Shown piece by piece: positions 54,418 through 63,390 of a stretch of DNA of 64,000 bases. Both the position numbers and the translations under genes were made by a program. Position 1 is the first letter of the stretch. Every line of letters starts with the position of its first letter. The stretch spans positions 72,260,762-72,324,761 of the forward strand of contig CM065805.1 in assembly GCA_033398695.1 (NCBI GenBank), read 5' to 3'. The notes under the pieces were generated by a model. That model worked only from the letters and a program-made list of their open reading frames with translations. It did no database searches and had not been told where the DNA came from. Source of the DNA: Orobanche coerulescens. Taxonomy: Eukaryota; Streptophyta; Magnoliopsida; Lamiales; Orobanchaceae.

Positions 54418-55175
54418 TGTCTAGAGGAGGATTGAATGTGCACGAGGCTGGTAGCTCTTCTGCCGCCGTGGCTTTGCCTGACCGGGAAGAAACCCCCGTG
54501 GCTCTTCATATGGAAACGGCCGTCGAGGCCATTCGTGCGGGGATTGCACCCGCGGAGATTAAAGAGCTTTTCAATGAAGCTGACGTGGCGAGGTCGGCAG
54601 CGGCGGGGCAAAAGGGCTCGCCGGTGGATGAGGATGAAGCGGTGAGGCTGTACTGGGAGCAGAACAGCGTGTTCGGCCCTGCCTTTTTGGATTTTGCTAA
54701 GCTCATGGAGGGGATTGCCGGACCATGTCCCCAGTTTGACTTCGAAGCATATTCTGCCACCCACCCTTGTGAGACCGTGAAGCGGATGGCATTTCGGGCC
54801 ACGGACCGCTCCCCGTCGACCCTCGATCAGATTCAGAGTTCGACGACCAGGAAAGACTTGAGTCGTTGGAGGGCGAAATTCCATATCCCTTCTGACGTCT
54901 CGCTGCACGTACCCTCGGAGAACGAGCGTGCCGACCAACCCACCAAGGGTTTGGTCACAGTCAATGAAATGATCCTGGAGGACAGCCTGCGGTTCCCCTT
55001 GCCATTTGCCATGTCATACCTGCTCTTCGCCTGGAACGTGGCGCCGCTCCAGTTGATGCCGAACGCCTGGCTGCAGATTATCAGCACCTTGACGCTTTTT
55101 GGCGGACATCGGTTGTTCCGCCTACCTTCTGCGTTGGAAATGAACTATCTCTTCAAGCTGACTGTGCAGAAGGTA
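54418..55175 (+). pseudogene. Antisense extra ORF of the Tat element, first exon
   Basis: On the strand opposite to gag-pol, an open frame from ATG 54418 (MSRGGLNVHEAGSSSAAVAL; open from 54345) runs to about 55199. Its latter half (VNEMILEDSLRFPLPFAMSY, LQLMPNAWLQIISTLTLFG) has the character of the plant family annotated as Transposase_28 or putative gypsy-type transposon protein, found as antisense ORFs of Tat-group elements. A splice donor is plausible at CAGAAG/GTATCG near 55175, before the stop at 55197. Its function is unknown. It lies just inside the 3' LTR, so it would need its own or LTR-antisense transcription. Confidence 0.78.
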
Positions 55176-55199
55176 TCGACCGGCGGCTACCATATTTAG

Positions 55200-55420
55200 G
55201 GTAGCATGGGTAGGGTGGTTCTTGGGGTGCTGAACAAAGTTTGGGGCGACCTGGCAAAATGGTGCTGGATCGGCAGAGCGTGGAGGTCGGCATCGAGCGA
55301 TAAGCCAGAGGAAGAGTTGGAAATCCCCATCAGTTTTCGGGAGAGGAATCCGAGTAAGGGTTTTAACTCTCCCTTTGATCGGATACACCTTGGAGTGATC
55401 TAATTTGGTTTCCTTTTTGC
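55200..55420 (+). pseudogene. Candidate intron or extra exon of the antisense ORF
   Basis: 55206-55403 is an open frame (MGRVVLGVLNKVWGDLAKWC ... RNPSKGFNSPFDRIHLGVI) between the presumed donor near 55175 and an acceptor-like TTTCCTTTTTGCAG at about 55408-55421. It could be an exon with its own shift or intronic sequence. The frame is not continuous with the first exon. Confidence 0.45.
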
Positions 55421-56052
55421 AGGTTTCCTTTCGACTTCTTGATCGTCTGGGAGCGAATCCGTGGTCTGCCTGACTCCTATATCGATGTTAGCACAGTCAA
55501 CTACAAACATCATTGGTTGGGCGCCCGATTGTGTCACTTCCCTCGCCATATGAAGGTTCCAGGTATAAATTCTTATTTTCCCTTTTCTTCTTAACGATCG
55601 TCTGATTGAGATAGATGTCTAACTTGGCTGAATTTCTTCTTTGATAGAGATCCATTTTCCCCATTATTCCGAGCCCCCGAAAGACATCTCAATGTCGAAC
55701 CCCGGTCTTTTGGCTCGTCTTCACCAGGGAAAGAAGACGGGTCGTTTCCCTGCATCGACGTACCGTCCTGTCCCTGCGGTGAGACCTACTACGGTGCCGG
55801 TCGTCGAGCCGGAAGCTCGGCAGGAAGAACAGCTCCAGCGCAACCACAAGAGGCGGAGGCCGGAGGAGTCCCTGCCGACTGCTGACGCGGAGGTATCCAT
55901 TTTGGAGCCGCCAGTTGCCGCGAACCTATTTCTGCTGTTCTGATGGCGGAGGGGTCTAGGCCCTCAACTGCCTTCCTGAAGGCCGCGGCGACCGCCGAAG
56001 CCGAAACTCCTCGGGGCAAGCCCTATTTCGGCCGTGACCCCGAGTTGGTCGC
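55421..56052 (+). pseudogene. Antisense ORF, middle exons
   Basis: After TTTTTGCAG, a frame reads FPFDFLIVWERIRGLPDSY, VNYKHHWLGARLCHFPRHMK up to VP at CCAG/GTATAAAT (about 55562), a donor. After an acceptor TCTTTGATAG (about 55650), a frame reads EIHFPHYSEPPKDISMSNPG and a Pro/Glu-rich stretch to about 55943, shifted in frame near 55925. It then runs MAEGSRPSTAFLKAAA to a donor GCCAG/GTAAGAGC at about 56056. Three GT...AG intron candidates in order support a spliced gene. Single-base changes interrupt the exons. Confidence 0.65.
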
Positions 56053-56139
56053 CAGGTAAGAGCAGTTTGATCTTTCAGAGTAAGGCTATTTGTGTAGGGT
56101 GTATACTAACTCCTTTGATTCTTTTTGTTTGTGTTTCAG

Positions 56140-57060
56140 GGTCCGTCTTGCCGATCCGGACACCTCTCCGATGTTTTTGGATTTCCTGGCGAGCAAGTCT
56201 CCGCGTCAGTCCCTCGACGTCCTTTCTTATGTCTCCCGGGCCATCACCTCTCTTCCTAAGGATTAGACGACCGATCTCAATCCGATTGCTCGTCGTCGGT
56301 CAGGAGATGCCATGCAGGCGACACTCGCCCTGACTCTCCAGGCGGCAATGATGGCCACCCAAGCCGTTAAGGATTATGAGGGGCGACCCTCTAATGCTCG
56401 CCTCCATCAAGATCTTGAGGCTGCTCGGAATCAGAATGCCGAGTTTGCTAACAGGATAGTAGCCATGGAGAAGGAGTACTTGGAGACGGCCAAGCGAGCT
56501 AAACAGGACCTTGACCAGATGAAGCAGGAGCTTGACCGGTCTCGGGGGTGGCGGATTCGTTCCGTGACTAGATGACGGATGCTCTCCGGTTGCACGCGGC
56601 CTCGAAGGAGGAGGTGACTGGGCTGAAGGCGACAGTGGATCGGCTCAACGGCGAGCTGGAGAAAGCGAAGGGGGAGCTGGATGCCAAGGTGGCCGAGCTC
56701 GCTGAAGCGGACAAGACGGCCACGGGGCTGAAGGAACAGTTAAAGGCGATCGAGACCAGCCCCTACTTTAATGTGGAGTACGTCGGCGAGTTCGCCTATT
56801 ATATGGCCTACGCCGACGCTATTTGTGCATCCAAGAAGGTAGGGATCGAGGTCGGCCATATGATGGAAACCTTCAAAGCCTATATACTTGAGCATCCCTT
56901 GCAGCCGGACTTCTCCCTGCCGATCCTCGATCTCACCGACTTAGGGATTGATTTGAGCTGGTATCCATTTCTGGATAAACTTATTTAACCTAAAGCCGGT
57001 GAGGAAGCGCGCGCCGATCCGCCTGCTGGAGGCGAAGGCCAGTCGGGGGTGGCCTGAGTG
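56140..57060 (+). pseudogene. Antisense ORF, coiled-coil 3' part
   Basis: It starts after TTTGTGTTTCAG (about 56128-56139) with RVRLADPDTSPMFLDFLASK. The frame hits TAG at 56272 (KD-stop-TTD), continues from MQATLALTLQAAMMATQAVK through Glu/Lys-rich heptad-like sequence (LEAARNQNAEFANRIVAMEK), shifts near 56545, meets another TAG (SFRD-stop-MTDAL), then reads a second coiled coil (VTGLKATVDRLNGELEKAKG) and a globular tail (YYMAYADAICASKKVGIEVG, DLGIDLSWYPFLDKLI) to TAA at 56986. Readable sequence continues PKAGEEARADPPAGG to a stop near 57058. The TAG stops look like CAG to TAG changes. Confidence 0.75.
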
Positions 57061-57136
57061 ATGTTGGTGTTTGTTTTGTAATTTCCAATTTTCTCATGTA
57101 TTGCCTTCGGGCTTGTATGTACGATCGTTTTGAATG

Positions 57137-57145
57137 GAATAAAAT
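57137..57145 (+). terminator. Polyadenylation signal candidate of the antisense ORF
   Basis: AATAAAATAA lies about 80 bp past the last coding stretch, after a T-rich tract (TTTTGTAATTTCC). Its position fits a plant 3' end on the + strand. It supports independent + strand transcription but is not proof. Confidence 0.45.
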
Positions 57146-57632
57146 AATTCTTCTTTGCATCTGATTTTTTATATGTACGACCGCCTCTTCTGGATGTTTG
57201 CATATAAATTTATACAAGTGTTCACATAATCGTACCTGATGCCTTGTTTGCATGATCGACTGTTTGAATGTTGAATGGATCCGAATGTATTGGTACACTT
57301 GAAAATTCTTACATGTAAATTTCTTGAACAAAATCGATCGTCATGTGTGTGTTTGAACGAAGCCGATCGTGTATGGTCCCTTCCTCCCGATCGCATTTAG
57401 GAATAGCTCCACTTTGCCCCTTGTTTTTGTTTACTTAGTGTAGGTAAGGGAACGAAAATAGTATATTTGGTGAGCTATCTTTAGTTTTGCCGATTCTTCG
57501 AGGGAGGTCGACTGTTTCGACTCTGAGGAATCGTGCGCGGTCGCGGATTTTGATGTACCGACCTCCATAACCGTGTCTTTGTGTGCGAGGGACATTCCAT
57601 CTATAGGTCTGTCTCGCGACTCACTTTATTGT
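57146..57632. other. Tat 3' region, non-coding
   Basis: No protein motif on either strand. The sequence is rich in CGATCG and TGATCG words like the LTR. It separates the two converging transcription units (minus-strand pol and plus-strand antisense ORF). Confidence 0.5.
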
Positions 57633-58110
57633 TAGGGTCCTCCGTTAGGCTGCGCCCGCCTTGTATTTAAACGAAAGGCGAGCGGTCTTGGTCTGGAGGA
57701 GTCCTTGCACGGGGCATTGTCGGTTTATTCGATTCCACGTCCGCGGCATGTTAGCACTTTTCTACCTTGGGTCGCCATGTTAGATGGCGACCCTCGACGG
57801 TATATGTTGTGACGGGGTAGGGATGCATCGCCTTGTCCGGGTATATCATGTTAGATGATGTACTTTTGAGGGCGCGCGATCATGTCCACAGATTTATTTG
57901 GAGGGTCCTTCGGCTACGCTTGCCTCATATTTAAACGAAGGGCGAGCGATCGCAGCCCAAAGGAACCTTGCATGGACGAAGTTGTCGGTTCCATCAAACT
58001 CCAGGACCATGGATGCACTTTTCTACCTCGGATCGCCATGTTGAATGACGATCCTCGACGGTATACGTTGTGCTTGGGGGGCGATCGCTTAGGTCTGTCA
58101 GGTTAGTCGA
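57633..58110. repeat. Diverged tandem duplication of about 268 bp
   Basis: TAGGGTCCTCC...TATTTAAACGAAAGGCGAGCG at 57633 recurs as GAGGGTCCTTCGG...TATTTAAACGAAGGGCGAGCG at about 57901. Both are followed by GCACTTTTCTACCT, TCGCCATGTT and CCTCGACGGTATA. Overall identity is moderate. Confidence 0.8.
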
Positions 58111-58240
58111 CGACCTCTTGTAGGGCGAGCGAGTCGTCCTATTTTTAGTTGTTTGTTTTCGTCGAGGCGAATCACATAGATGGGATAGGAAAATCTGATT
58201 ATACTCTTTGTACATTGAGTAACTGAATACAGAATTTTCA

Positions 58241-58825
58241 CTGGTAGTATTTCTTCAAATGTACGGCATTCCAGGGATATTGGTCTGGAGTGCCGTCAGG
58301 GTGTTCAAGTTCGTAGGCTCCTCTAGTTAGCCATTTAGATATTCTGAAGGGGCCTTCCCAATTCGGGCCAAAGAATCCTGTGTGGGTCTGGACCTTTTTG
58401 AGGACTAGGTTGCCCACTTAGAACCGTCTTTCCTTGACCTTCGAATTGAATAACTTATCGGATCTCCTTTTGTGGATTGTGTTTTTCATTTCCGAGTTCA
58501 GTCGCCATTCTTCCAGCATGTCCAAGTCGATTCGTCGGGCTACATCATTTTCCGTCGTCATTTCCTGTTCAGTTCGGTGGCTGAGGGCCGCGATCTCCGA
58601 AGGGATCACTGCTTCTGTTCCAAAGGCGAGGGCGAATGGGGTTTCACCGGTTGAGTTTCGGGTCGTTGTTCGATAGGATCACAAAACATCTGGGAGATCA
58701 CTCGCCCATCGTCCTTGTCTGGATTCGAGTCGTGCTTTGATCGTGTATTTGAGGATTTTGTTTACGGCCTCTACCTGCCCATTCGTCTGAGGGTGATAGG
58801 GGGCCGAGAAGAACTTGTTGATTCC
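58241..58825 (-). pseudogene. Tat integrase, C-terminal part
   Basis: Minus-strand pieces: APYHPQTNGQVEAVNKILKY (third catalytic motif with Glu, about 58740-58800), SYRTTTRNSTGETPFALAFG, EAVIPSEIAALSHRTE, a helical DLDMLEEWRLNSEMKNTIHK, and an SH3-like tail GFFGPNWEGPFRISKWLTRG, ending near HLKKYYQ at about 58241. Stops occur near 58815 and 58660. Confidence 0.82.
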
Positions 58826-59180
58826 CTACTTCTCGCAGAATTGCATGACTTCTAAGCCGTCGAACTGCTTTCCGTTGTCGGAGATTATAGCCTGGGGCAG
58901 ACCGAATCGGCATATGATGTTCTTCCAAATGAACTTGATTACTTGTTCTTGGCCGATCTTGTTGAGCGGCTCGGCCTCAGCCCATTTCGTGAAATAATCG
59001 ACCCCCACGATGGCAAACTTACAGCCCCCTGGCGCCGTCGGCAAGGGACCTATAAGGTCGATGCCCCATTGGGCGAATGGCCATGGGCTGTACATTGAAG
59101 TGAGCTGCTCGGGGGAGAGCTTGATGTTTGGGCCCATCACTTGACACCTGTGACACGATCTGGCATAGGCGATCGCATCT
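58826..59180 (-). pseudogene. Tat integrase core and zinc-finger cysteines
   Basis: Frame 59140-58826 reads MYSPWPFAQWGIDLIGPLP (first catalytic Asp), FAIVGVDYFTKWAEAEPL, and GLPQAIISDNGKQFD (second Asp). Just upstream in a shifted frame, RSCHRCQVMGP supplies the last two zinc-finger cysteines. A frameshift near 59140-59160 separates them from the first half of the zinc finger. Confidence 0.88.
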
Positions 59181-59658
59181 TTTTGTATGTAGGCCAGAAA
59201 AAACCTTGCCTGGTTGTTTTGTGGATGAGAGCTCGCCCGCTAGCAGGGTTTCCATAGATCCCGTCATGGATCTCGGCTAAAACGAGCCGGCCTTCCTCCG
59301 GCGTAATGCACTTGAGGAGGGGAAGGCTGAAAGATCGCTTGTAAAGCCGGTCGTCCAGTAGGGTGTATCTGGTTGCACGTAGCTGAAGCTGGCGAGCTTT
59401 GATACGGTCGTCGGGGACCATCCCGTCCTTCAAGTATTTAATGAATAGAGTCATCCAGTTCTCTTCGGCGACGGTAACTGTGGTAATCAGGCTTATGTCG
59501 ATCGCTGGTTTCGTCGATTTCATGATTTGGATGTTAGAGAAATCGGCCGCCCCATCCGATGATGCTAGTTTGGATAGGGCATCGGCCTGGGAGTTGTGCT
59601 CTCCCGGTACTTGTTCGATTAGCACTTCCTCAAATTTCGTGCACATTTCGGCGACCAA
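59137..59658 (-). pseudogene. Tat second RNase H end and integrase zinc-finger start
   Basis: The frame reads MVAEMCTKFEEVLIEQVPGE, HNSQADALSKLASS (end of the second RNase H), a linker, then RYTLLDDRLYKRSFSLPLLK, EGRLVLAEIHDGIYGNPASG and ALIHKTTRQGFFWPTYKKM, containing the zinc-finger histidines. The frame drifts before the cysteines. Confidence 0.87.
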
Positions 59659-60032
59659 TATTTGACCATCTGTTCGCCACGCGCCTCATATTCTCCCTTG
59701 ACTTGGTTCACGACCAAGAGGGAGTCAATGAAGATGTGGAGGCGGCAGACGTCCAGGGCGAGGGCTAGATCGAGCCCGCCTACCAAGGCTTCGTACTCGG
59801 CTTCATTGTTGGTCGCACGAAACCTGAAACGCATAGCATTTGTGAAACTTTGGCCGTCGGGGCTGATGAGGACAATCCCTGCCCCCGCCCGCGAGTTGTT
59901 TGCCGAGCCGTCCACGTACAACTTCCAAGCAGGACGGCCGACCTGGGTCGGATCGGGAGGGAATGTTAGTTCCACCACGAATTCCGCCAGAGCTTGGCCT
60001 TTGATCGCCGATCGAGGAGCATAAATACCGTA
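59619..60032 (-). pseudogene. Tat second (archaeal-type) RNase H
   Basis: The minus strand reads KLYVDGSANNSRAGAGIVLI, NAMRFRFRATNNEAEYEALV and FIDSLLVVNQVKGEYEARG. D of YVDGS, E of NEAEYEAL and D of DSLLV are the RNase H catalytic acids. The second RNase H, after the usual gypsy one, is characteristic of the Tat lineage. It removes RNA during reverse transcription. Stops lie before it (near 60033) and at its end. Confidence 0.88.
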
Positions 60033-60998
60033 TTAGGCGATCTCCAGTGACCACTTGAGGAGTCGCCCGTTGGTGTCTGGCCGGTGCAGAACTTGCCTTA
60101 AGGGGAGAGTCGTGAGAACCTCCACTTGATGTTCGAAGAAGTAAGCCCTTAGCTTGCGAACACTCATGACTAGAGCGTAGGCGATCTTCTCCAGAGGCGT
60201 GTATCGCGTTTCCGCGCCATGGAGCGCTTGGATAACGAAGTAGATTGGCAAGTGGACTTGCCCCTCTGCTCGCACCAAAACAGCACTTAGTGCGACCTCT
60301 GAGGCTTCCAGGTAAAGGAATAGCTTTTCGCCGAGGATCGACTTTGCCAGGATCTGGGGGTTAGATAGATACTCCTTGATTTTGGCGAATGCTACCTGAC
60401 TCTTCCTTGTCCATGCGAACTTATTGTTCTTTATGATCGCGAAGAATGGCTTACTTTTATCTCCGAGCTGGGAGATAAAACAGTTGAGGGCAGCTAGGCA
60501 ACCCGTGAGGCGTTGCACCTGCTTGACATTCCGAGGCTCCTGCATGTCGAGGATCGCCTGGATCTTGGTGGGGTTCGCCTCGATCCCCCTTTGGCTGACG
60601 ATGTGCCCCAGGAATTTTCGGGAGCTCACCCCGAAGTTGCATTTCTTGGGGTTCAGCTTCATATTGAACTTCTCGAGTATGGCGAACTTCTCGGCAAGGT
60701 CATTGAGGTGATCTTCCTTTTTAAGGCTTTTGACTACGATGTCGTCAATGTAGACCTCCATGGTCTTGCTAATATGGTTGGCGAACATCCCGTTGACTAG
60801 CCGTTGGTAGGTCGCCCCTGCATTCTTTAGGCCGAATGGCATTCGGACCCAAAAGTACACGTCTTTTTCCGTGTGCAACGATGTGTGTTTTATGTCTTTC
60901 TCCGCCATGGGGATATGATGGTACCCGACGAAGGCATCCATTAACGACATCATTTCGCAGCCTGCTGTGCTATCGACCAAGTGGTCAATATGAGGCAT
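60033..60998 (-). pseudogene. Tat reverse transcriptase and first RNase H
   Basis: A 321-codon open frame encodes MSLMDAFVGYHHIPMAEKDI, VRMPFGLKNAGATYQRLVNG, catalytic MEVYIDDIVVKS (YIDD), FGVSSRKFLGHIVSQRGIEA, RLTGCLAALNCFISQLGDKS, LFLYLEASEVALSAVLVRAE (RNase H start with the first acidic residue altered from D to E in LYLEAS) and RYTPLEKIAYALVMSVRKLR. It ends at a stop after SLEIA, where the family continues. The RT part is the best preserved coding segment of this element. Confidence 0.9.
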
Positions 60999-61412
60999 TG
61001 GAAAGTGATCTTTTGGACATGACGCGTTGAGGTCGGTGAAGTCGATGCATAACCTCCAGGAGTTGCTCGGCTTTTTGACGAGTACCGCGTTGGCTACCTA
61101 CTGTGGCTCGTCTGTAGCTACTCTGATTAGTTTGTTATCGAGTAGCTTTTTGACTTCTGTATCGAGCGCTGCGTACTTCTCCGGACCGAACTTTCTACGT
61201 TTATGGTGAACAGGCTTCCTTGCCGGGTCGATCTTTAGATAATGGCAGGCGTGTTCAGGACTTATGCCGACCATATCTTGATGCGACCAGGCAAAGACTC
61301 CGATGTTCTTACGTAGTAAACTGACCAGATCATCCTTTAACTCGAGGCCGACACTCGTGCCGATCTGTACATCCCGTTCCGAGTGAGCCGGATCTATTGT
61401 TATATTTTCCAA
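60999..61412 (-). pseudogene. Tat RT N-terminal part
   Basis: Frame 61412-61098 reads VSLLRKNIGVFAWSHQDMVG, EHACHYLKIDPARKPVHHKR and KLLDNKLIRVATDEPQ, then TAG where the family has Trp, then in the same sense VANAVLVKKPSNSWRLCIDF, TDLNASCPKDHFPMP. One TGG to TAG change explains the stop. Confidence 0.87.
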
Positions 61413-61541
61413 CTCCTCAATAGGGACGGTCGCTTCTCGTTTAGAACGATTTCCGGAACCGATCCTTGGATTGATGTCGAGGCTTGGCTCAAAACCGATT
61501 CTTGGCTCAATGTCATCCGTTAATCGATGTGAGATGCCATC

Positions 61542-62462
61542 CTATGAGTCGGGCAGGTTCGAGGTGCTTGGCTCGTCGATCTCCATTGGTTGATTGTCGA
61601 TCGTCTCAATTTTACAAATAGCATGAGAAGTATTGAAAGAAGTTACGACGCAGGAGTAATTCAAACATTTTTTAGCCATTAGTTGGTCTCCTTTTACAGT
61701 ACCGACCGTCCCATCGGCAGTGGGGAATTTGATATAGTAAAAGAAAGAAGAGCCGACTGCCTCGAAGGTTTCTAGAAATGGACGACCTAGGAACCCATTA
61801 TAGATGTTGGGCCTATCTATGATTACAAAATTTAGGTTCTTAGTAATCCCAACCATGAGATCGTAGTAACATATTAGCTCGACATAGAGCTTGATCCTTC
61901 CATAGGCTTGGTCTGTGCTGTCTCCGAACCCTTGGAGAACGGTGTCAAATAGATTGATGAACTTGGTTAGGTTTCCGAGCTGGTCGAGAGCGGATTTGAA
62001 TATGATATTGCAAAATCTCCCATTGTCAACCAGCACGCGGTCGACCATTTTCCCCAGGATACATGCAGAGATCACCAATGCATTCTCTTTGGGGCACTGC
62101 ACTCCTTCCCTATCCTTGTTGGAGAGAGTGATGAGCGCGTCTTTGGAGATGGTCAGCTCCGGAGGTACCACTACATGGACCCCGGCGAACGCCCTCAGTT
62201 CGGCCTTCCGCTTTCTATTCAACATGGTGGAAATCGGGGAAAGTCCTCTGAGGTTTCCACCTCCCGCCTGAAGCATATTGATCCGGCCTCCAGGGTTGAT
62301 CAGAGGGATTGATTCGTCAGAATACTCCGGATCGTTCTGCTCGATCCTGGTGATCGGATTGGGAGGGATTCCGTCGTTATGTCGGCTCTCGCACCCTCTG
62401 GTCCTCTCTGCTCGGGGCTTTGGCTTCGTAACCAAGTTATCAAATTTGCCTTCCTCAAACAT
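61542..62462 (-). pseudogene. Tat protease and linker
   Basis: The 306-codon frame contains LNRKRKAELRAFAGVHVVVP, ENALVISACILGKMVDRVLV and VDNGRFCNIIF, the retropepsin active site of this group (usual form VDGGSSADI or VDNGSSAD). Then come LQGFGDSTDQAYGRIKLYV, FVIIDRPNIYNGFLGRP and SFFYYIKFPTADGTVGTVKG. DN in place of DG/DS plus RFCN in place of SSAD suggest loss of activity. The frame is open despite damage elsewhere. Confidence 0.85.
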
Positions 62463-62945
62463 TCTCCAGGGTTATTTGAGGAGGTCGCGGCACTGGCTGG
62501 TGTTGTGGCCGGGACTCTTGTGGTAGGCACAAAATTTGCTGCGGTCTAAATGACCGTAGTCCCTTACCGGCTTCAGTTTGCTAAGCCATTCACGCCCCTT
62601 GATGGTGTTGAAAATGTGGGTCGGAGATAGGTTGAGGTTCGGAGGAGGTGAACCTCCACATCCTCGAAAGCTTTGAATTCTCCGGGTGGCTTCACAATCG
62701 CCTTTCTGGGCTTGGCGATCGCCTTTCACGGGATGGAAGATGGCACATTCCCTTCCCGACATATCCCTCACCTAAGCGAAGGGTGAGCATCCTATGCCTA
62801 GCTAGAAAATCAGCGGCCCTGACGTCGAAGATCGCGTAGGTCGGGGGGATGTCCTTTGTAAGGTGCCTGAAAATGGGCGAGTGGCCATAGAATCCCCCTA
62901 GGACCAAGTAGAGAGCGAGCTCGTCGCTAATAGGCTTAGCGAAAT
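62463..62945 (-). pseudogene. Tat gag C-terminal part, truncated
   Basis: Minus-strand pieces: AADFLARHRMLTLRLGEGYV (62907 frame), then PPNLNLSPTHIFNTIKGREW and KFCAYHKSPGHNTSQCRDL, a CxxxHx4Hx4C zinc knuckle typical of Tat Gag. A stop lies at 62472. The gag N-terminus is absent; the sequence changes at about 62945 to an unrelated LTR. Confidence 0.82.
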
Positions 62946-63333
62946 TCTAGGACATTACAGCTGATATCCACTTATAGCGTGCACTACGAATTTCCAATTT
63001 CAGTCCAGTACCTACTGGACTGTATGCCTCAATTGCGCTAGCGTGCGCTAATGCTGATGCATAGCGTGCGCTACCTGTACTCCATTAGCACGCGCTAACA
63101 AGAGTACGTAGCGTGCGCTATCTCACACACAGACTACCAATGATGATGATGACAACATTCTCGTATCAATTTCAAATAGTGATAAATGGCAAATAACAAC
63201 TGATACACGATTCTAAAGTACGCCGAACGATGAACACAATTGAATGAATATGAATGGTGAATGATTATTACTGAGTGAAAAATTTCTGAGTGACAATTAC
63301 TGAATGATAATCAATGAATTCACAACTGGGTAT

Positions 63334-63337
<4 letters not shown>
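62946..63337 (-). repeat. U3 fragment of TGTAATACCC-type LTR
   Basis: It ends GGGTATTACA (63328-63337) and matches 31905-32258 closely, including CCAGTACCT...GGACTGT, AACAAGAGTACGTAGCGTGC and GTACGCCGAACGRTGAACAC-like blocks. It holds palindrome copy E (five units, about 62975-63122). The U5 side is missing at its left, where it joins the Tat gag. Confidence 0.85.
62975..63122. promoter_or_regulatory. Palindrome array (copy E)
   Basis: TAGCGTGCACTA, TAGCGTGCGCTA (three times) and TAGCACGCGCTA, plus GCGCTAGCGTGCGCTA where two units overlap. These match the TATA-distal half of copies B and C. Confidence 0.85.
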
Positions 63338-63383
<46 letters not shown>

Positions 63384-63390
63384 TATATAT
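63336..63390. repeat. TA/CA microsatellite
   Basis: About 19 TA repeats run into ACACACACA and then TATATATATG, immediately at the LTR tip. Confidence 0.95.

Larger units (their letters stand above)
53115..62945 (-). mobile_element. Tat-lineage Ty3/gypsy retrotransposon, 5'-truncated
   Basis: This minus-strand element has gag end, protease, RT, a second archaeal-type RNase H, integrase, a long 3' region with an antisense ORF, a polypurine tract and a 3' LTR. The second RNase H (LYVDGSANNSRAGAGIVLIS) and the antisense ORF between integrase and LTR are marks of the Tat/Retand/Ogre group. The 5' LTR and gag N-terminus are missing because 62946 joins an unrelated LTR fragment. Many stops make it inactive. 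Confidence 0.9.

Noticed and set aside
54360..55200. A host single-copy gene with introns
   Set aside because: It lies between the integrase end and the LTR of a Tat element on the opposite strand, the known place for that lineage's antisense ORF, and carries element-type decay.
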